From Marinobacter subterrani (lineage in GTDB: Bacteria; Pseudomonadota; Gammaproteobacteria; Pseudomonadales; Oleiphilaceae): a stretch of 64,000 nt of DNA. Position 1 is the first letter of the stretch, and the number at the start of each line of letters is the position of its first letter. The DNA is taken from positions 3,224,001 to 3,288,000 of the forward strand of contig NZ_LFBU01000001.1 of assembly GCF_001045555.1 (NCBI RefSeq). Direction: 5' to 3'. A model generated the notes under the pieces. That model was not told where the DNA came from. It saw only the letters and a program-made list of their open reading frames with translations, and searched no databases. Positions 26,207-34,922 of the stretch are shown piece by piece. Both the position numbers and the translations under genes were made by a program.

Positions 26207-27127
26207 ATGACCAACCGCATCCTCTTTATCCTCATGCTGGTGGCTGGCCTGACAGCGCCCCTTTACGCCTACCCGGTCTTCGTCATGGACCTGCTGTGCT
26301 TCGCACTGTTCGCCTGTGCCTTCAACCTGTTGCTGGGCTACGCCGGCCTGCTCTCGTTCGGCCACGCCGCGTTCTTCGGCGGCGCCGCCTATATTACCGG
26401 TTACGTCACCAAGGAGTGGGGCTTTACCCCACTGCTGGGCATACTCGCCGGTGCGGCATTTGCCATGGTGCTCGGCGCGGTCTTCGGCTTCCTGGCTATT
26501 CGCCGCCAGGGTATTTACTTCGCCATGGTGACCCTGGCACTGGCACAGATCATCTACTTCCTGGCCTTGCAGATGCCCTTCACCGGCGGCGAAAACGGGC
26601 TGCAGGGCATTCCCCGCGGACATCTGTTCGGCCTGATCGATCTGACCGACTCCAACGCCATGTACTATTTTGTGTTTGCCATCTTCCTCGTCGGCTTCGG
26701 CATCATCTATCGCACCATCAATTCCCCCTTCGGTGAAGTACTGCAGGCGATCCGGGAAAATGAGTCCCGCGCCCTCTCCCTGGGTTACGACGTCGACCAC
26801 TTCAAACTGCTGGCCTTTGTGATCTCCGCCACCCTGGCCGGCCTGGCTGGCGCCACCAAGGCCATCATTTTCCAGTTTGCTTCACTTACCAGCGCGCACT
26901 GGCAGACCTCCGGCGAAGTCATTCTGATGACGCTCGTTGGTGGCCTGGGCACGGTCTTCGGCCCGGTCGTTGGCGCCATTACCGTGGGGGCCCTGAGCCA
27001 CGAACTGTCTGCCTTTGGCTCCTGGGTGCAGGTAATACTCGGCACCATTTTCGTGGTCTGCGTGCTGGTATTCCGTCGCGGTATCATTGGCGAAATCCAG
27101 CGATTGGCAAGTCGTAAACAGGGTTAA
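26207..27127 (+). CDS. livM: LivM-type ABC permease
   Basis: 306 residues, multi-pass. LLGYAGLLSFGHAAFFGGAA (~41-60) and AIRENESRALSLGYDV (~182-197) are LivM hallmarks. An AAGGAG overlapping the end of livH serves as its ribosome site, suggesting translational coupling. It is followed after 5 bp by the reductase gene. Confidence 0.92.
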   Translation: MTNRILFILMLVAGLTAPLYAYPVFVMDLLCFALFACAFNLLLGYAGLLSFGHAAFFGGAAYITGYVTKEWGFTPLLGILAGAAFAMVLGAVFGFLAIRRQGIYFAMVTLALAQIIYFLALQMPFTGGENGLQGIPRGHLFGLIDLTDSNAMYYFVFAIFLVGFGIIYRTINSPFGEVLQAIRENESRALSLGYDVDHFKLLAFVISATLAGLAGATKAIIFQFASLTSAHWQTSGEVILMTLVGGLGTVFGPVVGAITVGALSHELSAFGSWVQVILGTIFVVCVLVFRRGIIGEIQRLASRKQG

Positions 27128-27132
27128 GGTCT

Positions 27133-28071
27133 ATGCGAGTTATTTCTGCACAGGAGGTGGCCGGCGCGCTGGCATGGCCGGCACTGATCGAACGTCTGGC
27201 CACCACCTTCCGTGAGGGCGTCGAAGCCCCACCACGACACCATCACGCCATGCATCGCCCGGACGGTGAGGCTACCATGCTTCTGATGCCGGCCTGGGAA
27301 GAAACCGGTTACATCGGCATGAAGATGGTCAACGTGTTTCCCCAGAACGCCAATGCCGGCCTGCCCGCCATATCCGGCCTGTATATCCTTTGCGAGGGCC
27401 AGCATGGCACACCGCTCGCCTGTATCGACGGCAGCGCCCTCACCAGCCGGCGGACCGCCGCCGCCTCGGCCCTGGCGGCCCGGGAGCTGGCACGGCAGGA
27501 TGCCGAATCGCTGCTGGTGGTCGGCACCGGCAAACTGGCGCCCATGCTGATCGAGGCTCACGCCGCCGTTCGGCCCATCCGCAAGGTACGGGTCTGGGGC
27601 CGAAACCCCGACAAGGCCACGGCCCTGGCCGAGCAATTCCGGGACCGGTTCGACTGTCAGGCGGTAATCGATCTGGAAACCGCAGTACCCGAAGCAGACA
27701 TTATCAGCTGCGCTACCCTTTCAACCGACCCACTGGTCCGGGGTGAGTGGCTGCAGCCGGGCAGCCATCTGGATCTGGTGGGCGCATTCCGGCCCTCCAT
27801 GCGGGAAACCGACAGCCAGTGCCTGGCCCGCAGCGAAGTCTTCGTGGACACCTACGCCGGCGCCCTGGGCGAGGCCGGCGACATCCTGCAGGCCATCGAC
27901 GAAGGCGCGTTCAGCAAGGCGGACCTGCGGGCTGAGCTGGCGGAACTCCTGCGGGGCAAGAAACCAGGACGCACGGACGATCAGGCCATCACCCTGTTCA
28001 AATCCGTGGGCGCCTCGCTGGAAGACCTGGCCGCCGCCATCGAAGTCTGGGAAACCCTGGAGCGCGGCTAG
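27133..28071 (+). CDS. Ornithine-cyclodeaminase/mu-crystallin family imine reductase
   Basis: 312 residues. The family pattern is clear: KMVNVFPQNANAGLPAISG, SALTSRRTAAASALAAREL, and a nucleotide-binding turn VVGTGKLAPMLIEAH with WGRNPDKA after it. Members include ornithine cyclodeaminase, alanine dehydrogenase and the delta1-pyrroline/piperideine-2-carboxylate reductases. The last fits best by eye. Sitting five bases behind livM, it presumably processes a compound taken up by the transporter, for example a D- or hydroxy-proline or lysine product. Its stop overlaps the convergent LysR gene by 4 bp. Confidence 0.82.
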   Translation: MRVISAQEVAGALAWPALIERLATTFREGVEAPPRHHHAMHRPDGEATMLLMPAWEETGYIGMKMVNVFPQNANAGLPAISGLYILCEGQHGTPLACIDGSALTSRRTAAASALAARELARQDAESLLVVGTGKLAPMLIEAHAAVRPIRKVRVWGRNPDKATALAEQFRDRFDCQAVIDLETAVPEADIISCATLSTDPLVRGEWLQPGSHLDLVGAFRPSMRETDSQCLARSEVFVDTYAGALGEAGDILQAIDEGAFSKADLRAELAELLRGKKPGRTDDQAITLFKSVGASLEDLAAAIEVWETLERG

Positions 28072-29015
28072 TCCGCCTCACCCCGCAGCCCGCCCTCAAT
28101 GGCCTGACTCACCAGCCAGCGCCGCAACAACTGAATACCCCGTTCCTGGCGACGACTGGTTTTCCAGGCAAAGTAGAACTGATCCCCGGTCATTACCGGA
28201 TGGATGGGCAACCGCACAAAATCTTCCGAGTCCTTACGGGTACTCAGCATGTAATCGTTGGTGAGGGCGATGCCCTGATGAAATCTTGCCGCCTCAAGAG
28301 CCAGCAGCATGTGACTGAAATGCTGGACGCGAACTCCCTGCGGAATAGGCCGGTCCACCGCCTTGAACCACACCTCCCAGTCGCCGGCCGGCTTCTCGAA
28401 AATACTGTGGGTCGACAACAACGGAAACCGCGCCACTTCATCCGGCGTCAGCGGCGCCTCATCGCCATCCGCCCCCTCACGCCCCAGCTCCCGCCGGATT
28501 TTTTGCCAATAATCCTGACTACAAACCGGAAACAGCCGCTCCACATACAGCAACTCATAGCTGTACGCGGGCGAATTCCGGTGAATGGTGATAAAACAGT
28601 CCGCCACCCGATCCGACAACACCGGGTTCTCACTGCTCATCTCCAGCGCCAGATCCAGCTGCGGGTGCAACCGCTGCAAATCCGGCAACCTCGGCACCAG
28701 CCAACGCACCGCAAAGGAACTGAACACCGACAACCGCAGCCGAGATTCCTCATGGCCCAACACCTGCTCACTGGCTCGTTCAATCTGCAGCAAGGCTGAA
28801 CTCACTGCATCAAGATACTGCCGCCCCTCGTCGGTCAACGACAGCGTTCGGCCACTGCGCCAGAACAGCTGTTCCCCCAGATAGGTTTCCAACTGCTTGA
28901 TCTGATGACTCACCGCACTCTGGCTCACCGCCAGCTCGTCGGCAGCAAGCGAAAAGCTGTTGAGGCGAGCAACGGCTTCGAAGACAGGCAGGGCTTTCAG
29001 CGGTGGCAGTTTCAT
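28068..29015 (-). CDS. LysR-family regulator (GcvA-like)
   Basis: 315 residues. The HTH is at residues ~6-65 (LPVFEAVARLNSFSLAADEL, AVSQSAVSHQIKQLE), followed by an effector domain with the GcvA-type RLSVFSSFAVRWLVPRLPDL. It is transcribed toward the liv-reductase operon and may control it, but it is not divergent to it; its divergent neighbour is the EamA permease. Confidence 0.9.
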   Translation of the reverse strand: MKLPPLKALPVFEAVARLNSFSLAADELAVSQSAVSHQIKQLETYLGEQLFWRSGRTLSLTDEGRQYLDAVSSALLQIERASEQVLGHEESRLRLSVFSSFAVRWLVPRLPDLQRLHPQLDLALEMSSENPVLSDRVADCFITIHRNSPAYSYELLYVERLFPVCSQDYWQKIRRELGREGADGDEAPLTPDEVARFPLLSTHSIFEKPAGDWEVWFKAVDRPIPQGVRVQHFSHMLLALEAARFHQGIALTNDYMLSTRKDSEDFVRLPIHPVMTGDQFYFAWKTSRRQERGIQLLRRWLVSQAIEGGLRGEAD

Positions 29016-29097
29016 TATCTATTTTTCTAATACCTTACAAATAAAGATCATTTTATCGGATATTAAAACCCAAATAGAATCTCCGTGCGAGTCAGGG

Positions 29098-29209
29098 GAG
29101 CGCGGGCAGGAAATGGCTTCCGAAAATGCTTGGAGCCACGGATGGCGGAAAGCAAGCGTACAGGGATGTACTTGCAGCGGTTTTCGGAAGCCATTTCCTG
29201 CCCGCGCTC
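29098..29209 (+). repeat. Twin-hairpin palindromic element, copy g (subfamily 3)
   Basis: A perfect 29-nt arm at 29098-29126 pairs with 29181-29209. The 54-nt core has hairpin I GCCA/TGGC with a CGGA apex and hairpin II GCAAG.GTACA/TGTAC.TTGC with a GGGA apex. Hairpin II contains GTACAGGGATGT, an exact match to the CsrA SELEX consensus RUACARGGAUGU. The right arm ends 34 nt before the EamA start codon. Confidence 0.9.
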
Positions 29210-29243
29210 ATGCACCCAGAGTTTTAGATCGGAGGGAAAGAAT

Positions 29244-30167
29244 ATGTCAGGAAAAACCGTAAACAGTGCCATTCTTCTGCTTATCATCGGCAACGCCATG
29301 GCCTTGATCTCTGACGTATTCATCAAACTGCTCGAACCCGGCGCCCCGGTGTTCCAGTTTGCCTTCCTGCGCTGCCTGATCACCCTCGGATTTCTGCTGC
29401 CACTGGCCGGGCAACTGGACCGGAAAAACCTGTTTGCCGGGCTCAAAATCCACACCGCCCGGGCCCACATCCACCTGGCCGGCATCCTGTGCATGGTCAT
29501 CGCCCTCGGCAACCTGCCGCTGGCCACCGCCAACGCCGTGTTCTACGCCGCACCTATCCTGGTGATGGTGCTCTCCGTCTTCCTGTTCCGGGAAAAGCTG
29601 ACACCGCTGAGCGTAACCGCCGTGTTCAGCGGCTTCGCCGGCATCATACTCATCCTGCGCCCGGTGGAATTCAACTGGGCCGCCGTGGCAGCCCTGACCT
29701 CCGCCTTTACCCTGGCCATCAATGCCGTATTGGTCCGCAAACTCCCGAAGCAGCAAACCACCGTCCACAAGCTGTTCCTGAACTACCTGCTGATTCTGCC
29801 AGCGGCGGGCGCCCTGGCCTGGTGGGAAGGCGCGCCCTGGAATTCCGGCATGCTCGTCAGCGCCATGGGTTCTTCCCTGTTCATCCTGGGCTACAACATT
29901 ACCGTACTGCTGGCCTACCGGCAGGTGGCTGCCAATCAGGTCACCAGCGCCGAATACACCGGGCTGATCTGGGCCGTCGGCATTGGCTGGATCTGGTTCG
30001 GAGAAGTGCCGGACCTGTGGTTCCTGGCCGGCAGCCTGATGATCGTGGTGCCGCTGATACTGATTGGCCTTCAGCAGCGGCGCAGGTCACCCGCCAGGGG
30101 CTTCAACCCTTCGCCGGAGCCAGCATGGCAGGATCTGCAGGACAAGCCCGGCTACGTGGCCCATTAG
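29244..30167 (+). CDS. EamA/DMT-family permease
   Basis: 307 residues with ten hydrophobic segments. LLIIGNAMALISDVFIKL and the second-half GYNITVLLAYRQVAANQVTS are typical of EamA (RhaT/YedA-type) carriers. The ATG at 29244 has GGAGGGAAAG in front; the ORF can be read further upstream only through element g. The last 4 bp overlap the convergent ChaC gene. Confidence 0.88.
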   Translation: MSGKTVNSAILLLIIGNAMALISDVFIKLLEPGAPVFQFAFLRCLITLGFLLPLAGQLDRKNLFAGLKIHTARAHIHLAGILCMVIALGNLPLATANAVFYAAPILVMVLSVFLFREKLTPLSVTAVFSGFAGIILILRPVEFNWAAVAALTSAFTLAINAVLVRKLPKQQTTVHKLFLNYLLILPAAGALAWWEGAPWNSGMLVSAMGSSLFILGYNITVLLAYRQVAANQVTSAEYTGLIWAVGIGWIWFGEVPDLWFLAGSLMIVVPLILIGLQQRRRSPARGFNPSPEPAWQDLQDKPGYVAH

Positions 30168-30748
30168 CCCCCGGACCGGCTGTTTTCTCCCGTTGAGTGC
30201 AGGTGGGATTCAATGGCGAAAGTATGGGGACAATCGGCACCAAGGGCACGCAGCGAATCTGCCAGCCTCAGCAGATACTCGGCATTGGGGCCGCTGGGGC
30301 CGGAGGCCATGGCGATCTGGCGGGCAATATCCGCATCCGGTGCGTGGCCAAGGAAAGCCTCGTTGTCCTCGGTGGCAATGTAGACCAGGCCCTCGGCCTG
30401 ACGACCATCGTCAAACGTCAGCGTGGTACTGAAGCGCAGGTAGCCGTTCTTCTCCCGCACATCCAGATGCTCGAACACATTGGGCGACACCCGGAACGCC
30501 ATGCCCTTGCAGACGGCCCCGGGCTTCTCCACCAGGGTCACCACCCGGCCGGGCGCCTCAGGCGTGCCCCGGTGATCGTGGGAGCCCTGCCAGAACCGTC
30601 GCTCCCAGTCACGAATCGAGGCCGGGCGCTGCTCCAGGAACGGGAAATCCACCTTGTAGATCAGCGATCCGTAGCCAAACAGCCAGATCGACTCCACGCC
30701 GGAGAAGTTATACCGATTGCGGTTATGCTCAATGGTGTTGGCGGACAT
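30164..30748 (-). CDS. chaC: ChaC-type gamma-glutamylcyclotransferase
   Basis: 194 residues from ATG 30748. FGYGSLIYKVDFP at residue ~24 is the glycine-rich substrate loop, and VREKNGYLR carries the catalytic Glu (~113). Enzymes of this group cleave the gamma-glutamyl bond of glutathione to give 5-oxoproline and Cys-Gly in the cytoplasm. The MarC-family gene follows upstream on the same strand, 36 bp away. Confidence 0.9.
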   Translation of the reverse strand: MSANTIEHNRNRYNFSGVESIWLFGYGSLIYKVDFPFLEQRPASIRDWERRFWQGSHDHRGTPEAPGRVVTLVEKPGAVCKGMAFRVSPNVFEHLDVREKNGYLRFSTTLTFDDGRQAEGLVYIATEDNEAFLGHAPDADIARQIAMASGPSGPNAEYLLRLADSLRALGADCPHTFAIESHLHSTGENSRSGG

Positions 30749-30784
30749 CACGGACCCCACAGCAAAAAAACGACCCGCGATACT

Positions 30785-31408
30785 CTAGGTGGAGGCGATG
30801 AATCCCGCAATGCCCGTCAGCACAATTTCGGCCGCCATGGCCGAGAGGATCAGGCCGCTGATCTTGGACATGATATTCAGGCCGGTCTTGCCCAGCGCCT
30901 TCTCCAGATAGCCGGACAGGTGCAGCAGCACCGCCAGGATCAATAGTCCGGACACCAGCCCGAGCAGCCCGCCGGTTACCTCAGCCACGGTTTTCAGCTC
31001 CGCGCCGTAGACCAGAATCGCACCAATGGTCGCCGGGCCGATCATGACCGGAATCGCCAGGGGCACCACGGCAATGTCGTCACGGTCTTCATCCGGCAAG
31101 CCGGTCGCGTGATTGCGGGTACCACTGTTGACCAGACTGATGGCGGTCAGGAACAGCAAACTGCCCGCACCGATCCGGAAGGAGTTGAGCGTGATACCAA
31201 TGGCACTGAACAGCAGCGGACCGGCAAAGAACAGAATCACGCCCAGAACAAACGCCGAGACGCTGGCGCGGCGGATAATCGACGACTTCTCAGCGGCTGG
31301 CAAGCCTCTGGTGAGGGCGAGGAACATGGTGACCACAAAAAACGGCGCCAGCAGGAACAGAAAGCGAATCGTGCTGCTGATGTAGGTGGAGAAAAACGTC
31401 TCGAGCAT
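30785..31408 (-). CDS. MarC-family integral membrane protein
   Basis: 207 residues from ATG 31408; a TTG three codons upstream is the alternative. Six hydrophobic segments are present, with LAPFFVVTMFLALT and PVMIGPATIGAILVYG matching the MarC/UPF0056 family, whose role is not settled. It is likely co-transcribed with the ChaC gene that follows. Confidence 0.88.
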   Translation of the reverse strand: MLETFFSTYISSTIRFLFLLAPFFVVTMFLALTRGLPAAEKSSIIRRASVSAFVLGVILFFAGPLLFSAIGITLNSFRIGAGSLLFLTAISLVNSGTRNHATGLPDEDRDDIAVVPLAIPVMIGPATIGAILVYGAELKTVAEVTGGLLGLVSGLLILAVLLHLSGYLEKALGKTGLNIMSKISGLILSAMAAEIVLTGIAGFIAST

Positions 31409-31501
31409 TCCGGGCAATCCAGAGGTGAATGAGAGCCCGGAAGCATAGCTTGCTACAACCGCTTTTGCCGTAAGGAAGTGAACGTATGAATTGCTGTCCG
31501 T

Positions 31502-32224
31502 TCACGCTGTCATGGGTGTTACATAGCTGAACCGTTTGCGGTACTGCTCCATGGTGCAACCCACCGTTCGCTTGAACAGCCGCCTGAACGAGCTGGCATC
31601 CTCATAACCCACACTCCAGATAATCCGCGCCGTTTGCTCCCGGCTGGACTCCAGTTTGTGTTTGGCGGCTTCAATCCGCAGATGCTGGAGGTAGCCGATG
31701 GGAGTCTCTCCGGTCGCGTCCTTGAATCGGCGCTTGAAGGTTCGGGTACCCAGGCCGGCCACTTCGGCGACATCATCAATACTGAGCGGTTCGGGGTAGT
31801 GTTGCTCCAGCCAGGTTTGCACCTTGCGAATGGCGTCGTCCTGGTGGGCCTTGCGGCTGTAGAAAGCCATATAAGGTGTCTGCTCTACCCGCCGGCCATC
31901 CAGAACCAGCATCTTGCTGCAGGCCAGTGCAACCGAAGGTGAAGCAAAACGCTCCACCAGGTAGAGGCACAGATCCACAAACGCCGTTGCCCCGCCCGCG
32001 CAGATGATCTGGCCGTTATCCACCAGCAGCTGATCCTCCTCCAGTCGGATATCGGGATAACGGTTCCGGAACTGCATCGCTGCCCGCCAGTGGGTCGTGG
32101 CCACCTGATCCGCCAGCAACCCGGCCTCCGCCAATACGAAGCTGCCGGTGCAGACACTTGCCAGCACAACGCCCCGGTCAAACGCCTGTCGTAGCCCGGG
32201 AAAGCCGGGCGATTGGTGCATCAT
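31502..32224 (-). pseudogene. GlxA-type AraC regulator lacking its N-terminus
   Basis: From an ATG at 32224 the frame gives 240 residues beginning just before LASVCTGSFVLAEAGLL, which in intact GlxA-family regulators lies around residue 100 of ~320 in the DJ-1/PfpI-like domain. The C-terminal AraC HTH pair is complete (LSIDDVAEVAGLGTRTFKRR, ARIIWSVGYEDASSFRRLFK). The first ~90 residues, and so the native start and promoter, are missing. Upstream codons in frame are only the antisense of the neighbouring hydrolase gene. It may be a non-functional remnant. Confidence 0.7.
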
Positions 32225-32983
32225 ATGGCTTTCAGGCCATCCCGGCTGCCCATGCCCAGCCGTTACGAGCACTTTCTGGATAACACTGACAGCTACACTC
32301 AACTGCAGCACGGCTCACGCATCATTCCAGTGTACTCCTGGGGGCAGGGCCCGGTAATTCTCGGTGTCCATGGCTGGGCCGGGGCAGGCATACAGTTTGG
32401 CGCCTGGATCGAACCATTGCTGGAGGCTGGCTACCGCGTCGTTCTCTTCGACGCGCCCGCCCATGGCAGAGCCCAGGGGGAAAGCACCGACCTGTTCGAA
32501 ATGGCTTCAGTCATCAGCCGTGTCGCCGCCAGTGTTGGCCGGGTCCATGGCGTGCTGGCCCATTCCATTGGCTGCATCGCCGTAGCCCGTGCCATCGCAG
32601 ACGGACTGCAGCCCAGCTATCTGGCCATGCTGGCACCCCCGGCCAGCGTGAACGCGGTCATGGAGAACCTGGGCCGGCAACTGGGGCTGAGTCCGGAGGT
32701 TCTGGCTGTCCACCTTCAACTGATGGAGGAGCGTTTCGGCCCATCGGTGTGGGACCAGCTGGATCTGGAAGCCCTTTCCCTGTCTCTCACCCAGCGGGGC
32801 CTGATTGTCATCGATGACGACGACACGTCCATTTCACCGGCTGAAAGCCAGCAAGTAGCCGAAAACTGGCCCAGTGCGGAAGTTTTACGCACCAGCGGAC
32901 TGGGTCACAACCGCCTGCTGTGGAGCCCGATGGTGGTGGAGACCGTGCTCAGGGATCTGGGTCGACCTGTGCACTCCGTCTGA
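32213..32983 (+). CDS. Alpha/beta hydrolase, probably 5'-truncated
   Basis: Up to 256 residues. VILGVHGWAGAG (~49), nucleophile in LAHSIGCIAVA (~115) and a late His in GLGHNRLL (~236) support the fold; relatives usually carry a further ~40-50 residues before this point. The start (GTG 32213, or ATG 32252) overlaps the truncated GlxA gene on the other strand and has no good ribosome site. Both facing genes thus lose their 5' ends at the same place, suggesting a deletion junction near 32225-32260. Confidence 0.6.
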   Translation: MVHHMAFRPSRLPMPSRYEHFLDNTDSYTQLQHGSRIIPVYSWGQGPVILGVHGWAGAGIQFGAWIEPLLEAGYRVVLFDAPAHGRAQGESTDLFEMASVISRVAASVGRVHGVLAHSIGCIAVARAIADGLQPSYLAMLAPPASVNAVMENLGRQLGLSPEVLAVHLQLMEERFGPSVWDQLDLEALSLSLTQRGLIVIDDDDTSISPAESQQVAENWPSAEVLRTSGLGHNRLLWSPMVVETVLRDLGRPVHSV

Positions 32984-33024
32984 GCGCTTCGTTCAGGCCG
33001 GACTGGCAGACAGGGCTGGCCAGA

Positions 33025-33817
33025 TCACCGGCACTGACTGACCTGTTCCAGATCCATGTTGCCACCGGTGATAATCAGGGCGGTCACCTGCCCCGGGACC
33101 AGCGGAACCCGGTTCTCCAGCAAGGCCGCGAGGCCGACGCTGGCTCCGGGTTCCACATAAAGCCGGGCTTCGGTTAGCAGCCGTCGTGTGGCCTCCCGAA
33201 TACCCGCCTCGGTCACCGTGACCAGCCTGTCCACCACACGTCGGGAAGCCGCATAAGTGCAATCTCCCACCACCGCCAATCGGACACAGCACGCGATCCA
33301 CGTCCGGCTGCTGCCGCAGCAATTCCAGGCCAACGGTACCCTGCCCGGCCATGATGCGAACATCGTTGTAAGGGTGGACCAGAGTCAGTCCCTTCTGATC
33401 CCGAAGGTCGTGACACAGAGCCACCGCCTGCTGGATAGTGCCCTCAACAATCACCTCGGCCCCCAGTGCACGGGTGCGGCTGATTTTCAGTGGGCTTGAA
33501 CCCTCAGGCATTACTACGGTAAGGGGCACCTTCTGCATGGCCGCTGCCCAAGCCAGGGCGATGGCATGGTTGCCGGCTGACACTGTTACCAGACCGGCAC
33601 TGAGTTCATCATCGCGGGCGGTCATCAGCCAGTTCAGGGCACCCCGGGCCTTGAAGCTGCCGGTGCGCTGAAGGCTTTCGCACTTCAACCCCAAAGGCTG
33701 ACCCATGGCAGCATCCAGGTCAGGCACATTCAATAGCGGCGTTTCGCCCAGTTGTTGTCGAATACGCTGCTCTGCCTCCAGAATTTGGGGCTGGTCAGGA
33801 AGGGTTGGCTTGGTCAT
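33025..33817 (-). pseudogene. Threonine dehydratase-like pseudogene (frameshift and internal deletion)
   Basis: The first part (ATG 33817, AGGAG upstream) encodes an intact N-terminal half: LLNVPDLDAAMGQPLGLKCE, the PLP lysine motif RTGSFKARGALN, SAGNHAIALAWAA, and LCPIGGGG. After the GGGG the frame is wrong; the adjacent frame then resumes with DRLVTVTEAGIREATRRLLT and VEPGASVGLAALLEN, the family's C-terminal end. About 80-90 residues normally between these blocks are absent. An internal deletion with frameshift therefore inactivated this serine/threonine dehydratase-type enzyme. Confidence 0.8.
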
Positions 33818-33925
33818 GGTGTGCTCTCCTGCTGCTTCCCTTATGTAAACCATGGTGCACGAACGACTGGCTATCAAGATACATTGACCAGCTGGAATCG
33901 GATGCAGAAACAGATGTCTTGCATA

Positions 33926-33960
33926 TACCCAAAGTGGGTATAAAATTACCCAAATTAGGC
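33926..33960. promoter_or_regulatory. Palindromic operator-like sites before the MNT-domain gene
   Basis: TACCCA-AAG-TGGGTA at 33926-33940 is a perfect 6-bp palindrome overlapping a TATAAAAT that could be a -10 box; a second, partial copy TACCCAAATTAGGC lies at 33947-33960. Related sequences recur after the module at 34866-34901. Autoregulation by the HTH-containing product of the next gene is a natural guess. Confidence 0.5.
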
Positions 33961-34000
33961 ATTAATCTGAAAGAATGCGATAAACACCGGTGGTCCCTCA

Positions 34001-34600
34001 ATGTCTTCAAACTCCAGCCTTGCGGATGCCTTGTTTTCAGGCACCCGGCAAAAAGTGCTTGGCCTGCTGTTCATGCAGCCTGATCAGGACTTTTCACTAG
34101 CTGAATTAATCGAACGGGCAAAGGCCGGCTCCGGGGCAGTTCAGCGGGAAGTAGGTCGATTCGTGGACAGCGGATTGGTCACTGTCGAGATCAAGGGGCG
34201 CCAGAAGCGCTATAGAGCCAATCACGACGCGCCGATCTTTCCGGAATTGTGCTCTCTGGTTGCCAAAACCCTCGGGCCGGCTCAAGTAGTCAAGAATGCC
34301 CTGAGCGCCATGGACAGTGAAATCGACGTGGCACTGGTCTACGGTTCGGTTGCCAAAAACACTGATCGGGCGGACAGTGACATCGACCTTATGCTGGTTT
34401 CTGACACATTAACCCTCGAAGATGTGTTTACCGCACTGGAGCCGGTGGAGCAGGAGCTGTCGCGGCCCGTGAACCCCACGCTCTACACCAGGCACGAATT
34501 TGAAAAGCGTCGGAACAACGACAATCCGTTTATGAGAAAGGTACTGAATGGACCGTACCTGCTATTGAAGGGAATCATTGATGAACAAGGAAGCACTTGA
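34001..34600 (+). CDS. HTH-nucleotidyltransferase (MNT-type antitoxin)
   Basis: 199 residues. Residues ~10-75 form an ArsR-like winged helix (ALFSGTRQKVLGLLF...), and residues ~100-170 a minimal nucleotidyltransferase with LVYGSVAKNTDRADSDIDLM, the GS-x(n)-D-x-D catalytic motif. In MNT/HEPN pairs such proteins AMPylate or otherwise silence a HEPN RNase partner. The next gene is a damaged HEPN gene that begins inside this one with a 20-bp overlap. The candidate operator upstream and the winged-helix domain suggest it also acts as the repressor. Confidence 0.8.
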   Translation: MSSNSSLADALFSGTRQKVLGLLFMQPDQDFSLAELIERAKAGSGAVQREVGRFVDSGLVTVEIKGRQKRYRANHDAPIFPELCSLVAKTLGPAQVVKNALSAMDSEIDVALVYGSVAKNTDRADSDIDLMLVSDTLTLEDVFTALEPVEQELSRPVNPTLYTRHEFEKRRNNDNPFMRKVLNGPYLLLKGIIDEQGST

Positions 34601-34857
34601 GAATCTGGTCAACATTCGCATCACTGCGTCATCTCGGATATCGCTCTGACAACCGATACCTTGTTTTTCAATGTCTACAGCACACATTGGACCTTCCCTC
34701 CGCGAAATGGCGCATTCTTGATCAGGCCCACCGCAAACGGAACCTCGCGGAATACGAGGGCTTTATTGACGTGGATGAAAGCCTGGTTGCAAGCCTTGTC
34801 AGGGTTTGCGAGGAAGTGAGGATGGCGGTCCGTGAGCTAACGGAGAATGGTAATTAG
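34581..34857 (+). pseudogene. HEPN-domain toxin remnant (internal deletion)
   Basis: The ATG at 34581 opens MNKEALENLVNI but reaches a stop at 34647. A second frame then continues with LRHLGYRSDNRYLVFQCL, LDQAHRKRNLAEYEGFID and a C-terminal helix, the second half of HEPN-domain proteins paired with MNT genes. The middle of the domain, some 40-60 residues, is gone and the reading frame is shifted. The toxin is therefore probably dead while its antitoxin-like partner stays intact. Confidence 0.75.
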
Positions 34858-34865
34858 TCGGATCT

Positions 34866-34901
34866 TACCCAATATGGGCAATTTAATGCCCATATTGGGT
34901 A
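34866..34901. repeat. Perfect 15-bp inverted repeat after the MNT/HEPN module
   Basis: TACCCAATATGGGCA-ATTTAA-TGCCCATATTGGGTA. The half-site resembles the upstream operator-like sites at 33926-33960. It may be a terminator-like hairpin between convergent genes, a second operator, or a boundary repeat of the module. Confidence 0.6.
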
Positions 34902-34922
34902 GAATGTCAGTAAGGCAACTTA

